Assembly: GCA_038373865.1 (NCBI GenBank)
Contig: JAXGGA010001662.1
Coordinates: forward strand, 80,459 to 144,458
DNA length: 64,000 bases
From: Uloborus plumipes
Lineage: Eukaryota; Arthropoda; Arachnida; Araneae; Uloboridae
Reading direction: 5' to 3'
The notes below the pieces were generated by a model. That model was not told the DNA's origin. It saw only the letters and a program-made list of their open reading frames with translations, and did no database searches. The position numbers and the translations under genes are program-made. Below, piece after piece: positions 42,026-63,521 of the stretch; position 1 is the stretch's first letter; each line of letters begins with the position of its first letter.

Positions 42026-42446
42026 TACGGTTTATTTAATACAGTGCTTGCTAACGGCGATAATATTATTGTTATTTCGTTATTCGTTTACTTTATTCCA
42101 ATTGCAAATTGTTGATATGGTCTAGTAACATTTTTTTTTTCATTTAAATCTTTAAACAAGTTTTTAAAATTTTTAAAACTATTTTTGAAACAAATATGTG
42201 AAGATTATTCATTTCAAAAACTGTTTTAAATTTCGAAAGAAAGTTCTTAATGTAATTAAGTACTAAAAATGTTGATTTATAATAATATAAGAGTAGATTT
42301 GTATAGTAAAAGTTGAGATTCGCAAAAGACGAGTTTTTACAAATTGGCCGGTTGTTAACAACCAACCAATTTCATGTTTAACTAGCTGTGTGGCCAGGTT
42401 TTGCACGGTTTACCTTGAAAATACAGTTTATGTCAAGTAAATAAAA

Positions 42447-42487
<41 letters not shown>

Positions 42488-42578
42488 CTCTGAAATTCAA
42501 CACCTCAAGAGGGGGGGGGGGCGGCCAGTTTCAAAAGCCCAGGGCGGCCTCACGTCCAAATACGCCTCTGGTGCAACA

Positions 42579-45032
42579 TCAATAGCAGTTGGACATGTAA
42601 CAAAAGCAGCACCACATGGTTCACATGATTGGTTGGAGATGAATACACATTCATCTCAAAAGGAGAATATGTGCCTTGCTGATTTTACTGAACTTTTCAT
42701 TCACTGATTGCTTTTTCTAAAATGTTTTCAAATCTTCAAACGGAATTTAATTATCAGTTGATTACAGAAATTAACTCGTACATTGCAAGATCAACATCTT
42801 GAGAAAAGTCGAAATTTTTTATTTTTGTAAAAAAGGCAAAAATTAAACCTAGCTTGAAAATGTGTATTGATTTAAGAATTTTTTTAAAACTTTTTTTTTT
42901 AACGAACTGAATAAAACTATATCTGAAATTTAACTCAAAAAAGTTTCAGCCTGTCAGCCTATTGAATTAATATACAAAACGTTCCTCAAAAAAAGTTGAA
43001 ATTCAAAAAAAAAAGTTTTAAAAAATCATTTCCCAGGTGAACAATTTCCTACTTGAGTTTATGAAAATAGGAGTCCATTAAAAAAACATTTAATGCAATA
43101 AATAATACTGCCAATATTCAAAAAGCAAAGATCATATTTTTCAATGTAGAGTAGTAACAAAAAAGAAAACATTTCAATTGAACCAAGTTGAAGAAACAAT
43201 TCTTCAGCAACAGATCAAGATAGTTGAAACAGACTATTTTCTTAAACGTAGAACAAAAATTATCTGTTATGAACATCATATCAAAACATGTTAAAACCAT
43301 CCTTTAATAAAATCATTAGAAAAACTTGATTTTACAAAACGTCGATAGAGTATATGTTTAAAAAAAAGGGGGAGGGGGACGCTTGTGTGAATAAAACCAG
43401 AATTTTCTTTCTCTTCAAGATTACAGAGGTTTACTATTTATATCATTCAGTTTGAATAAAAAATCGTCCGCTAGAAAACATGCCTAAACGGTCAAGATTT
43501 AAGAATCTTTACTTTCAAATTCTGTTCCCGAAACAACAATAAGTCCATATTTTAAAACCCTTGAGAAATTTAAAAAATGTACTTTTTACATTTAAGTTAA
43601 ATTCTAACTGTCCTAATTAACTGAATGTAAAATATTGATAATAGTAATTTATTTATTTTGTGAAAACTTTTCCTTTTGGTAATTTTATACATGCCGCTTA
43701 ATGAAATCAAATATCCTCTGAACAAATGTGATTTTAATAAGTGGCGAGCAATGTAATGGTTTCTTCAAAAGGAAGGAGTTGCAAGAAAAGTTTAAAACAA
43801 ATTTATTTGGGTTCAGTAAGAAGTCATCAAGTAACTAATAGTTATAACAATCAATTTTGCGAGATCGCTTTTCTTGATATCTCTTGATTATTAATTTTTT
43901 AAAAGTTCTTTTGAATAGAAAAACATGGTAAATAAGAAAAATTCAAGCTTTTTATACAGCAAAAACTATTTTTTAAGCAGTGAGAAATACTGACTTGATT
44001 TGCAAAACACTATCAACTCGTTTATTCCGTCCATGGATGGGATAAACGAGTTGGTGGTGTATTGCATGTTTCTGTCTTAGCCCTGGCTTAGGGGCGGTTA
44101 CTTACTGCTTTACAGACTTGGTTTGTTAATGCAGTGGGAAAAGAGATGCTCGTACACTGAGGGTTCCCAGTTATAAAAACGAAAGTCGTTCAAGTTTCTT
44201 TTATGCAGCAGATTATAATTATTTTCAATGCAAAAAATAAAAAGAAATGAAAAATGCGTTCATTAGACTAGTGAGAAACTACAAAGGTTCAGAACTTGCA
44301 ACAAAAGCGGCGATTGATTGATTTAAAAAATCCCGATCTTAACATTACAGACAAAAAGTAGTACATTTTAAGTCTTAGATTGTAGTTGCCATGACAATCG
44401 CTTTTCTACAACTTGTACAAAAATAATGTATTTTTCATTCTCAAAAAAGAATTCTAATTATTCGATCCTCACTATGCACTAAAAGTAAATTATGTAATCA
44501 GTGTAATATAATAGTTTACAGATAAAAATATTGAAGTATAATGAAAAATGTTTGATATCTTTAGATTTGTTTTTAGCTTTTTCGTGTCTTTCACCACTCT
44601 CACCCTTGAATGTAGTGAAGAAATTAATCTCAATATTTATGGGTTACAGTGTAATCTTGATAAAATAGTATTCCAAAAATACATTACTTGCAATATTCTA
44701 AGCTTTAATAAATAAGACATAAGTTTTGCAAAAGCTATCAAAGTTTGTTCATACATATTAACACCCACAAAACATTTATAAACAAGTATTGCACACGACT
44801 TAAAAAGAACACAAAATGGTGCAATTTCGAAGCAAAACTATTCCCTCAGCTTGGAACAGCATGCAAACCAATGAAAGCGATCGGCTGCGATTTCTTTCGT
44901 CGAAAATCTTCCAAGCTTTTCCTTTTTTCCCCCGACTCCAGAGCAAATATTCCTTTCAGCAAGGCACTCGAATGGAACGTCAAATGAGAACTAAGCCGGG
45001 ACATATTTACTCCAAGGTATGACGCTCATCGT
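42579..45032. other. Intergenic and 3' flank of the cytochrome b561 gene
   Basis: No gene recognised. A short palindrome CAACTCGTTTATTCCGTCC/GGGATAAACGAGTTG sits at 44013-44054. The part next to 45032 is likely the cytochrome b561 3' UTR on the minus strand; I could not settle on a polyadenylation signal. Confidence 0.45.
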
Positions 45033-54853
<9,821 letters not shown>

Positions 54854-55063
54854 CTGCAAAGAAGACGCAGAGGGTGAAAAAATTGAAAATTGAAAGTTAA
54901 TAAAAATTGAAAATTAATACATGTATTTATAGCACAAAACTTGAAGATTACTGCATACATGTGCTTCGACGACGGAAAGAAAACCCTTTTCAATGCAAAG
55001 AAAGTGGGCTTACGGATTAAAAGTCGGATATCTTTTCACCCATAAGCTCACTCCTTTACATTA

Positions 55064-56807
55064 AACAAGAAGTTCTGTCAAGAACTAAACGAGCCTACCT
55101 TCCCATTACATCGACATCGGCATTCTAGCATCTGATCATTATTCTCTTAATTATCTGAGACTAAAAATTATGTCAAACATACCTTTTTAGCACTTAAAGT
55201 TGATTTCTAAAAGCAAAATATACCCCTCTCATCGGATGAAATAGACACATAAAAAGTAAATAAATGAATAAATAAAGTTTTGTCGCATTTTTTAGAAGAA
55301 TGTTAGTTCTTCCGTAGAAAAATTCCTCAATTGTTTTCAAAAAATAAATAAATAAAAGTACAAAGAACATCAAAACACATTTTATCAAAGAAAGAAAAAA
55401 ACCTCGTTCGTCAATAAAATGTCTCGAATTTTATTTTTAATCCGTTGCCAGTTGTTAAATATAAATAAAGAATAAAATGCTCTCGTGAATGAAAAACTTT
55501 TGTAAACAAAAAAAATCGTCTGCCAAAAAAATAAATAATAATAATAATAATAAATTAAACAAAAAAAAAGAATAAATAACAACAAATCGTCTGCCCAGTC
55601 AGTCATTTTTTTCTGAGCCTGCATTTCCGCCATATTTGCGGAGTCGGAGTCGGAATCAGAGTCCTCACAGAAGATTTTTCAGAAAAGTACTTTACATACA
55701 TTTTTTATCAAAACCGTTTTTTTTTACAAAGTTAGTTTGAAGGAAATCCGCCTTTAAGTTCAGAATCAACAACATTCAATTTAAATTTCCCAGTAGGCGC
55801 TCATGTTAAAATTTTCTCTGAACGGCTCAATATTGAACGAAAAATGCAAAAGCGACTTTCTTTTATCAAAATCAAAAAGCGAAATAAGGGAATGAGCCTC
55901 TCCGAGATCTTTCAAACAAAAAAAAGTTTATTCCATTCGGATGGTTCACTCAGAAGTTATTAGGTGGGGAAAGGTTGCTGGAACGGTTCAACGTTGAACG
56001 AAAAAATGTTCAAATTGAAAATTTAAATACGGTAATGAAGTATCCTTGCTGAGATCCTTCGAACAAAAAAAAAAGTTTATTTAAATTGGACTGTTCACTC
56101 AAAAGTTATTAGGGGTGACAGATTGCTTGAGCGGTTCAATGTTGAACCAAAAATTGTTCAAATCGGAAATGTAAATACGGGAATGAAGTATCCTTGATAA
56201 GATCTTTCGAACAAAAAAAAGTTTGTTCAAATCGGACTGTTCATTCAAAAGTTAGCATCGCGGGACAGGTTGTTTGAACGGTTCAAAGTTGAACCAAAAA
56301 ATTGTTCAAATCGAAAAATCAAATATGGGAATGAGCTGTACTCGCCGAGATCTTTCCACCAAAAAAAAGTTCGTCCAAATCGGAATGTTTATTCAAAAGT
56401 TATTAGGGGGGGACAGACAGACCGACCGACCGACACACAAATTCCCCATCTCAATACCCTACTTTCAAATTTTTAATTTTTCGATATTCATTTTACCTTT
56501 TTATTTTTTTAACTTGGCGATATTTTTTGGACTTGGCGACATTTTTTGGACTTGGCGACATTTTTTTGACTTGGCGATATTTTTTGGACTTGGCGATATT
56601 TTTTGGACTTGGCGATATTTTTTGGACTTGGCGATATTTTTTGGACTTGGCGATATTTTTTGGACTTGGCGATATTTTTTGGACTTGGCGATATTTTTTG
56701 GACTTGGCGATATTTTTTGGACTTGGCGATATTTTTTAGATGCATTAAGCTATTTTTAATACTTTTTTCGACTTTCTTTTATTTTTAACGGGAAAGTAGG
56801 CTAAAAA
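55064..56807 (-). mobile_element. DINE-1/Helentron-like element, copy 3, with expanded minisatellite
   Basis: Inverted relative to copies 1 and 2: it starts AACAAGAAGTTCTGTCAAGA at 55064 and ends ACGGGAAAGTAGGCTAAAAA at 56807. It carries about five ~120-bp units (55810-56420) and a strongly expanded 19-bp array (56512-56738). The latter makes misleading long ORFs on both strands. Confidence 0.8.
56512..56738. repeat. 19-bp minisatellite (CTTGGCGATATTTTTTGGA)n
   Basis: About twelve head-to-tail units, most identical, the first few with CGACAT variants. The same word occurs two or three times at the equivalent place in the two sister elements, so the array grew inside this copy. Confidence 0.95.
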
Positions 56808-57236
56808 GGCGTTCTATGCAATGTTAAAACACGGGTTTGCAATAATCTGTAAGTTTTGTGTAATAATATTTGTTACTTTTAATTTTAGATTTTCTGTAAA
56901 AAGGTATTTATTTCTTACAAGGTATGTAATTTAGAAATTGCCAAATATGTGACCTCCGCCATTAGTGGACCATCTTCACTATTGCTTCGGAATTGCAACA
57001 GCGTGATCACATCAGATGTGAATGAAATGTATCTATAGTCAATATCTTGTCAAGTAACCATGAATGCCTATGAGAGAAAATGCACACCGTGGAGTCAAAT
57101 CATATAGATTCTGAGGGACTCGTTCTATTGGCCTTAACGTAATACGAGCTTTAAAAGGTTATACTGTTCCGAAACAGATTCTGAATTTCTTGCTAAGCAG
57201 CATTCGAGATAATCTCTATCAAAGAGCAAAGTTATA
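56808..57236. other. Unassigned, between DINE-like copy 3 and mariner
   Basis: No terminal repeats or recognisable protein. I checked the minus strand for upstream cytochrome b561 exons and saw none. Confidence 0.4.
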
Positions 57237-57238
57237 TA

Positions 57239-58522
57239 CGAGGGCTGTCTGAAAAGTTTCCGACCTCGATATGAAGAGGGTGAAAACTTGTCAGTCAAAG
57301 AGGGGTGTTCTTATTTATTAGGAGTCTTTTGGTAACTTGGGACCATAGTTTTGGCCAGTTTTAGTTCAAATTGTGCTTGTGACAGCCATATTAGTGAGTT
57401 GCTCTAACAGTTTTTTGGAAAATGGAGAAAAAAGAATATCGAACTGTGATTCGATACTTCTTTTTAAAAGGGAATGCGACTACACAGATTAAATAGGAGT
57501 TGGACTCAGTATATGGGGACTCTGAATCATCGTCTACAACAGTGAAATTTTGGGCAACTGAATTCAAACGTGGCCAAACCAGCTTGTGTGACGGAACACT
57601 CGGGTCGACTCAAAACTGCTACCACTGATGAAAACATTGCCAAAGCTCATCAAATGGTGTTGGATGACCACAAATTGAAGGTGAGAGAGATAGCAGAAGC
57701 TGTGAACATCTCTCAGGAACCTGCATACCACATTTTGAATGAGGAATTAAGCATGCGCCAGCTGACCGCACGTTGGCTGCCGCGTTTGCTCACTTTGGAC
57801 CAGAAACGTGTTCGAATGAACACTTGCAGCGCACTTCTGACGCAATAAACCAGAGTTTTTCCGACGACCTATCACTGTGAATGATATCTGAATTCATCAC
57901 TCTCCTCCAGAAACCAAAACGCAGTCAAAACTATTGACTACAAAGGAAGAACCAGTTCCAAAAAAGGCCAAAACAGTTCCTTCTGCAGGAAAAGGGATGC
58001 CAACGTTTTTCTGAGACAGCCATTTAGTGATACTCATTGACTGCCTTGAAAAAGAGAAAAACCATAACCGGAGCATACTATGCTACTCTCCTTGACAATT
58101 TGAAGAAGAAGATAGAAAAAAGAACGCCCGCATTTGAAAAAGAAAAAAAGTTATCTTCACCAAGAAAATGCTCCTGCTCACACCTCAGCGGTTTCAATGG
58201 CCAAAATGCACGAATTAGGATTCGAAATCGCTGAACACGCACCTTATTCACCAGACCTGGCCCCAAGCGTATTTTTATTGTTTCCTAAGCTGAAAGAAGC
58301 GCTTGGGGGATAAAGGTTTGATTCAAATGAGGATGTCAAACTCTTTTATAATTTATTTTGAGGACAAAGACTCGTCATTCTTTTTGGATGAGTTAAAAGG
58401 ATTGGAGCATTGTTGGATGAAGTGTGTAGACTTACAAGGAGACTATTTCGAAAAGTAGCAGCCAGTTTGGACGATAAAAAGATTTTTCTACGTTAGGGCG
58501 GAAACTTTTCAGACAGCCCTCG
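57239..58522 (+). mobile_element. Full-length mariner element, inactive
   Basis: 1284 bp with inverted repeats CGAGGGCTGTCTGAAAAGTT at both ends (about 24 bp perfect) and TA on both sides. The size is typical of mariner (~1.3 kb). It contains the degenerate transposase described separately. Confidence 0.92.
57422..58318 (+). pseudogene. Mariner transposase pseudogene
   Basis: The remains start MEKKEYRTVIRYFFLKGN and hit a stop within 25 codons. A second frame (57570-57848) has SGRLKTATTDENIAKAHQMV and LSMRQLTARWLPRLLTLDQK, and later pieces read PKTQSKLLTTKEEPVPKKAK and LHELGFEI-like MHELGFEIAEHAPYSPDLAPS. Several frameshifts and stops separate these. The second catalytic Asp region reads HQENAPAHTS, where the family has HHDNAPAHTS, so a catalytic residue is also lost. 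Dead copy; orientation + . Confidence 0.9.
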
Positions 58523-58524
58523 TA

Positions 58525-59170
58525 TATATGTATATATATTATTTATTTATTTTCACGAAAACGTAATTCCTTTGCGACATATCTATAGGACTTAAGTGAA
58601 GTTGCATGACAGGCCACATAAGGGTCCCCGTCATGAAATGCCACAGCAGACTGAAAAACAGGCAGCAACATATGAATATCAGTCCGCGACGACGGCGACG
58701 TCAAACAGTGACGTATTCCTGTCACACAGTTAATATTCACAAATTGTTAGTGGTGTAGCAGCGAAGGCACACAAAGACACAAGGCATTCTACAGATGTGT
58801 CACAACGTGACTCCTGTGAGCCCCCCGTCACAATTCTGTCACTATGTCCTGACACAATCACAGAGTATTGTGTCAGTCACAGAGTGATAATTCTGTCACT
58901 CTGTGACTGTGACGGTAGTGACTCGCAATGACGTCTTTTATCTCTTTACCTGAGAAAAAGCATACCTACAGTTAATCAAAGTGAGTAAAAAATCCCAGCC
59001 ATTCAAAATATGAAATGCATTTTTTTGGGGGGGGGGGGGGGGGGCGAGGCGAGTATTTTATACGCAAATTCATTATAGTTGTTTTTTAAAATCCTTTTGA
59101 TAAAAGACAGAGTTCCATACTATTTGAGTTGTTTTTTGCCTTATCTACGTTCTGTAAGACCATTGTTCCG
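58525..59170. other. Unassigned, with short TGTCAC-rich repeats
   Basis: Between 58690 and 58925 the words GTCAC, TGTCAC and GTGAC recur (CTGTCACTCTGTGACTGTGACG). A G-run lies at 59027-59045. Presumably includes the left end of the Tc1-like element whose transposase starts at 59171, but I could not find its inverted repeat. Confidence 0.4.
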
Positions 59171-60030
59171 ATGAGTACCTTGTCTCAACGAAGATATTTG
59201 ACCAATTCAGAAGCTTCTAGAGTTGTTGGCAGACTCGAGGAAGGCCAAATACAAGCCGAGGTAGCGGAAGCCATTGGAGTTTCTCAAAGTGTAGTTTCCA
59301 GAGTCTGGAACCGTTTTCTAGAGACTGAAAGAGCTGACCATAGATCAGGACAAGGATGTAGACTGGCTACAACGCCCAATGAAGACCGCTATTTAGCTTT
59401 AACGGCTCGGAAGCACCGAAATATTAGTGCCACTCAACTGCAATGACCACTTTGTTTGGCTACTGGCACCCGTGTTTCAACACAAACTGTCCAAAATCGA
59501 CTCCACGCTGTTGACTTGTATGCCCGTCGACCAATGGCGTGTGTCAGAAGTGCAAGTCACCGTCGTGCCCGTAGAGAGTGGGCAACGGAGCACGTTAGTT
59601 GGGGAAGAAATGAGTGGCGCAATATCCTGTTCTCTGATGAGTCCCGTTTTACTCTTCATCCTGATAATAGGCGGATTTTCATCTGGAGGGAACGTGGTAC
59701 AAGAAATAATCCAGCATTTGTGAGCGAAAATGTCAGATTTGGTTGTGAAGGTGTGATGGTATACGCCGGCATTTCCATTGATGGTCGAACCGACCTCCAT
59801 ATCTTCCGAAATGGAACTCTGACTGGTCAACAATACAGGGATGAGATCCTCACACCTATCGTCGTCCCTTACGCTGCAGCAATTGGAGATCACTTCATTT
59901 TAATTGACGACAATTGCAAGCCACATCGTGCTAACTTGGTGAGTTATTTTCTTTTTGAAGAAGGAATCGTACGTATGGAATGGCCAGCATGTTCTCCGGA
60001 TATGATCCCAATAGAGCATGTTTGGGACAT

Positions 60031-63000
60031 TAGGGTGGTCACAAAAAATCAATTTTTGAATTTCTTTTGCGGCACCCCCCTAAAATGTGCCAATGGGCTA
60101 GAAAATGAGATTTGCAAAGTTTTAGCTTAATCGGATAATATTAACACGGGCAGCAAAGAGGGTAAAGTTAAGAAAAACAGCGATTTTTAGCCAAAAATTG
60201 TAGTTTTTACTCTGAAAAACCAAAACTACTGATTCTAGAAGCTTTATTTTGGTCTCATTTTGTAGGAAATTTTATTTTCTTTAAGTCTAATCTTATTTAA
60301 AGTTTCGAAAAAAATGATTAAATATTTTTCAAAATTTTCACAAGTCAGGCTGCAACGCAAAGGTCTCATTTTGTATAGGAAATTTCATTCTCGTTAAGTG
60401 CTATCCCATTCATTTTTGCTATCATGTCCAAAGGATTTATTTGGCATTTTTCAGGTTAAATCGTAGAGTATATCAAAAAAAAGGAATTTTCTTGCAAAAA
60501 CCTAAAAGCATTAGAATATTCAATTACATTTATTTGCTTATTGTTGTATTTACTTTGTCAATTAAAAAGGGGGTATTTTCGTGGTACTTTAGAAATAAAT
60601 GAAACAAATTTCTGTGTTAAAATAGAGGAATTAAGGGCTTGAGACGGAAAGCAAAGAGTTAAAATGGCAATAAAAGCTTTAATGCACCTTTATACTTACT
60701 GTTAAATTATATAACATCATTTTACTACTCTTTACATACGAATTAAGTTGCTGATGGCTTGGATGGGATACCTTTTGATAAACTAGGAAACTGTGCCTGC
60801 ATTTAGCATACAGCATTAACTTGTAATAAAAGCTACCGTTGCTCTTTGTCTTTCGTCAAAGAGGAACTGAAGCCTGGAATTAATTTTATACCTCTTTTAG
60901 CTGTGTCATGGACATCATTAAACTATTTAGTGTCTTTTTAGCTTTAGTATAAAATTGGTTTTTACACGATTTATAGGGGTATATATTGTAATCGTCCCTA
61001 GGCTGCAGCTTTTTAATTTCACAACAAGAAAGTTTCAATTTTCGCCTAAATTGCTTATTTCTAATATTCTCATCCTTTGTACCTGCTTTGAATTGCTTTT
61101 TATCTAACACAGATAATTCAGCTGGAAATTTTTGAAAAATATTTGCTTGAAGACCAGCAGATGTATTTCCATTTTGCAAATAAAAACTGCTTTTAAAACA
61201 ACTTCTAAGATGCGGTGGAAACATGCTGAATACGGAAAATATTTCTGTAACAACGCAGGTTTCCTGAAAGCTACCACTATTTTCAGCAGTGATATCAAAA
61301 TACATTCCAAAATTTTTTTCAACTGAGCCCTAATGCTCAACTACTGAATATACAGCACTTACTTGTACACGCCCGTGCTGTTTTAAAGGATGGGGACACC
61401 TATCATCTGCTCTTCAACACCACTAGTTATCAAAATTGCTAGCCTCTAAATTGTCTTTGTTAAATAAAAACTGGATGAGATTTCTTATCCCAATACACAA
61501 CAGCTCCTTCTAAGTCTAAATTCCTAAATCGATTTTTGATAAGATTAAATCTTTGTTGACGAAATTGCTGTATGCAAAAGGGTACGTTTCTACTGAAAAT
61601 TAAATTTGACGGTCATGATTTAATGTCTCTTCTGTAGCTGCTACTATCCATTCTACGAATCCCGATGAGAAACATCAAAGTGGTTATCAAAGGAAAATCC
61701 TTAACTCTTTGGTTTTGAATGGCATTTTTGGATCTCTCAGCATTCTTCGCAGCTTTCTCCTCTCATCATACAGTTTTTCTAGGTTTGTAACGTAGGTTTT
61801 AGATTGTTTGGTTGGCATCTTAGCTTTTTCACAAAAAATGAGAACTCCCTTTGGTTACTTGAAGCTTTTCTGAACATCAGTTTAATTTGACGCAAGTTTT
61901 AAAGATAGAAGGTAACTTGGAACCTGTGATTTGATGAGACATGCGGCTATTAAAAATTGTCTTTCTGTCTTAAATTCAAGCTTGTTGATCTCTGGAAACC
62001 GAAGGTGGAGCCATTCTCCATTAAATCTCAAGGATTGTGTCCCAAACTAGTTGCTTGAAGACTTGCAAAGCGAACAACTATGAATACTATATTTATAAAG
62101 TGTTGTGGGGTGTCTTAATGATTTCTCGGCCCTCCCACAATAGAGATGGCGATTGCACCTTTCTATAATGGGAAATCATAGTTTTCTCCCTTCCCCAGGG
62201 GGTTGAAAGCTCTAACAAGGCAGTGATTTTTAAGATAATATTTAGCTCTGACCGCTAAGGAGGAAAGCAGCGTTTTGTATTTGAATAGGTTAGTGACAAA
62301 ACAGAAATTGCGAGTAATTAAAGTTCAAAGTTTTATTGTTTTAGTTATTGCAGCTTTTTTGTTTTCTGGTTTTGTCATTAGTGTGCGAATGAAATTGGTC
62401 TATTGATATCTACTGTTTGATTTACCAAGTTTTTTTTGCTCACCTGTATCTATTGCTTACCATTGTAGAGAGTGTTCATTTTTTAAAATGTAACTTAGCC
62501 CCTTCATCCTCCAAGCCCTTCATTTATGGCTTGTACTGCTCATTTCATAAGCTTTACTCGCAGTTATTTATTTTATCTATGAGTTTCAAAGACATAAATT
62601 TATTATATATTCGTAATAATATTGCTATTTTTTCTCTGAAAAGTCAACGTTATCCGTAGATTTCATCCAATTTACTCAAAGAACTAATTAATTTACATTT
62701 CAATGATTTATTTTTTCTAAGCAATTTCGAGGATTTACGCTGCAGCCTGACTTGAAAAATTCTGAAAAATATTCAATCATTTTTTTCGAGACTTTAAATG
62801 AAATTAGACTTAAAGAAAATAAAATTTCCTACAAAATGAGATCAAAATAAAGCTTCTAAGATGAATAGTTTTGGTTTTACAGAGGAAAAACTACGATTTT
62901 TGGCTAAAAATCGCTGTTTTTCGTAACTTTACCCACTTTGAGGCACGTGTTAATATTATCCGATTAAGCTAAAACTTTTCAAATCTCATTTTCTAGTCTA

Positions 63001-63404
63001 TTGGCACATTTTAGGGGGGTGCCTCAAAAGATTAGTTGAAAAAAAAATTCCCCATGTTACTTGCAATTACGAGGATTTGCGTTGCAGCCTGACTTGTGAA
63101 AATTCTGAAAAATATTTAATCATTTTTTTCGAAACTTTAAATAAGATTAGACTTAAAGAAAATAAAATTTCCTACAAAATGAGACCAAAATAAAGCTTCT
63201 AAGATCAGTAGTTTTGGTTTTACAGAGTAAAAACTACAATTTTTGGCTAAAAATCGCTGTTTTTCTTAACTTTACCCTCTTTGCGGCACGTGTTATTATC
63301 CGATTAAGCTAAAACTTTGCAAATCTCATTTTCTAGCCCATTGGCACATTTTAGGGGGGTGCCGCAAAAGGTTAGTTGAAAAAAAAAATTCCCCATGTTA
63401 CCTA
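60031..63404. mobile_element. Long-inverted-repeat DNA transposon inserted in the Tc1 transposase
   Basis: About 3.37 kb, flanked by TTGGGACAT (60022-60030 and 63405-63413), a target duplication of 8-9 bp. The left arm 60031-60360 and right arm 63061-63404 are inverted copies (outermost ~40 bp diverged; good match from GCGGCACCCCCCTAAAATGT inward). A second copy of the right arm, in the same orientation, occupies 62723-63060, so the right end is a tandem duplication. Tips are TAGG...CCTA. The interior has broken coding traces on the minus strand (60886-61305 and around 61730-61830). Superfamily is undecided: hAT, P-like or Mutator-like all fit part of the evidence. Confidence 0.85.
60886..61305 (-). 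pseudogene. Coding relic inside the long-inverted-repeat element
   Basis: An open stretch of 139 codons (starts MYFDITAENSGSFQETCVVT, ends MTQLKEV) sits centrally in the transposon. A second minus-strand stretch near 61730-61830 reads KMPTKQSKTYVTNLEKLYDE, rich in Lys/Arg as transposase N-termini often are. I do not recognise the protein. It is probably the decayed protein of the element; no catalytic motif is identified. Confidence 0.4.
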
Positions 63405-63521
63405 TTGGGACATCCTAGGAAGACGAGTGGCTGAGCGACTATCACCTCCAGAAACTCTCCAGGCACTCGAAAGCGCTCTTTAGGAGAAGTGGGGCAGAAT
63501 ACCCCAGTTCCTTATTAATAC

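Larger units (their letters stand above)
39554..42570. mobile_element. hAT-like element carrying nested insertions
   Basis: 3.0 kb, tips CAGTGGCGTATTTACG and complement of CAGAGGCGTATTTGGACG, perfect 8-bp duplication GTGCAACA (39546-39553, 42571-42578). Subterminal GCCCAGGGCGGC motifs are repeated. It contains copy B (39829-40858), a pogo-like end at 41944 and a long poly-T (42449-42483). No transposase seen. Lies between the two genes' 3' ends. Confidence 0.9.
59171..63519 (+). pseudogene. Tc1-like transposase gene split by a 3.4-kb insertion
   Basis: Part 1 (59171-60030) reads MSTLSQRRYLTNSEASRVVG with a helix-turn-helix (VAEAIGVSQSVVSRVWNRF), LFSDESRF, and DDNCKPHRANLV, up to PIEHVWD|I. 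Spacing of the second D and E is 34, the classical DD34E. One in-frame TGA at 59444-59446 interrupts QLQ*PLCLATGT; a CGA-to-TGA change is the simplest cause. Part 2 resumes after the insertion at 63414: LGRRVAERLSPPETLQALES, an in-frame TAG (63481), then EKWGRIPQFLIN. At 63522 another repeat begins. So there are two stops and two insertions. Ends of the host transposon were not identified. Confidence 0.9.

Noticed and set aside
44745..45022. 80-codon plus-strand ORF downstream of cytochrome b561
   Set aside because: Lies opposite the probable 3' UTR of the minus-strand gene; no family resemblance or splice signals.
55810..56420. Tandem ~120-bp units as a possible CRISPR-like or satellite array
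   Set aside because: Units are directly adjacent without unique spacers and belong to a dispersed transposon family in an animal genome.
56274..56788. ORFs up to 161 codons with FGLGDIFWTWRYFLDLA or KSKKYRQVQKISPSP repeats
   Set aside because: Produced by the 19-bp minisatellite, which stays open in several frames on both strands. No start context, and it lies in a transposon.
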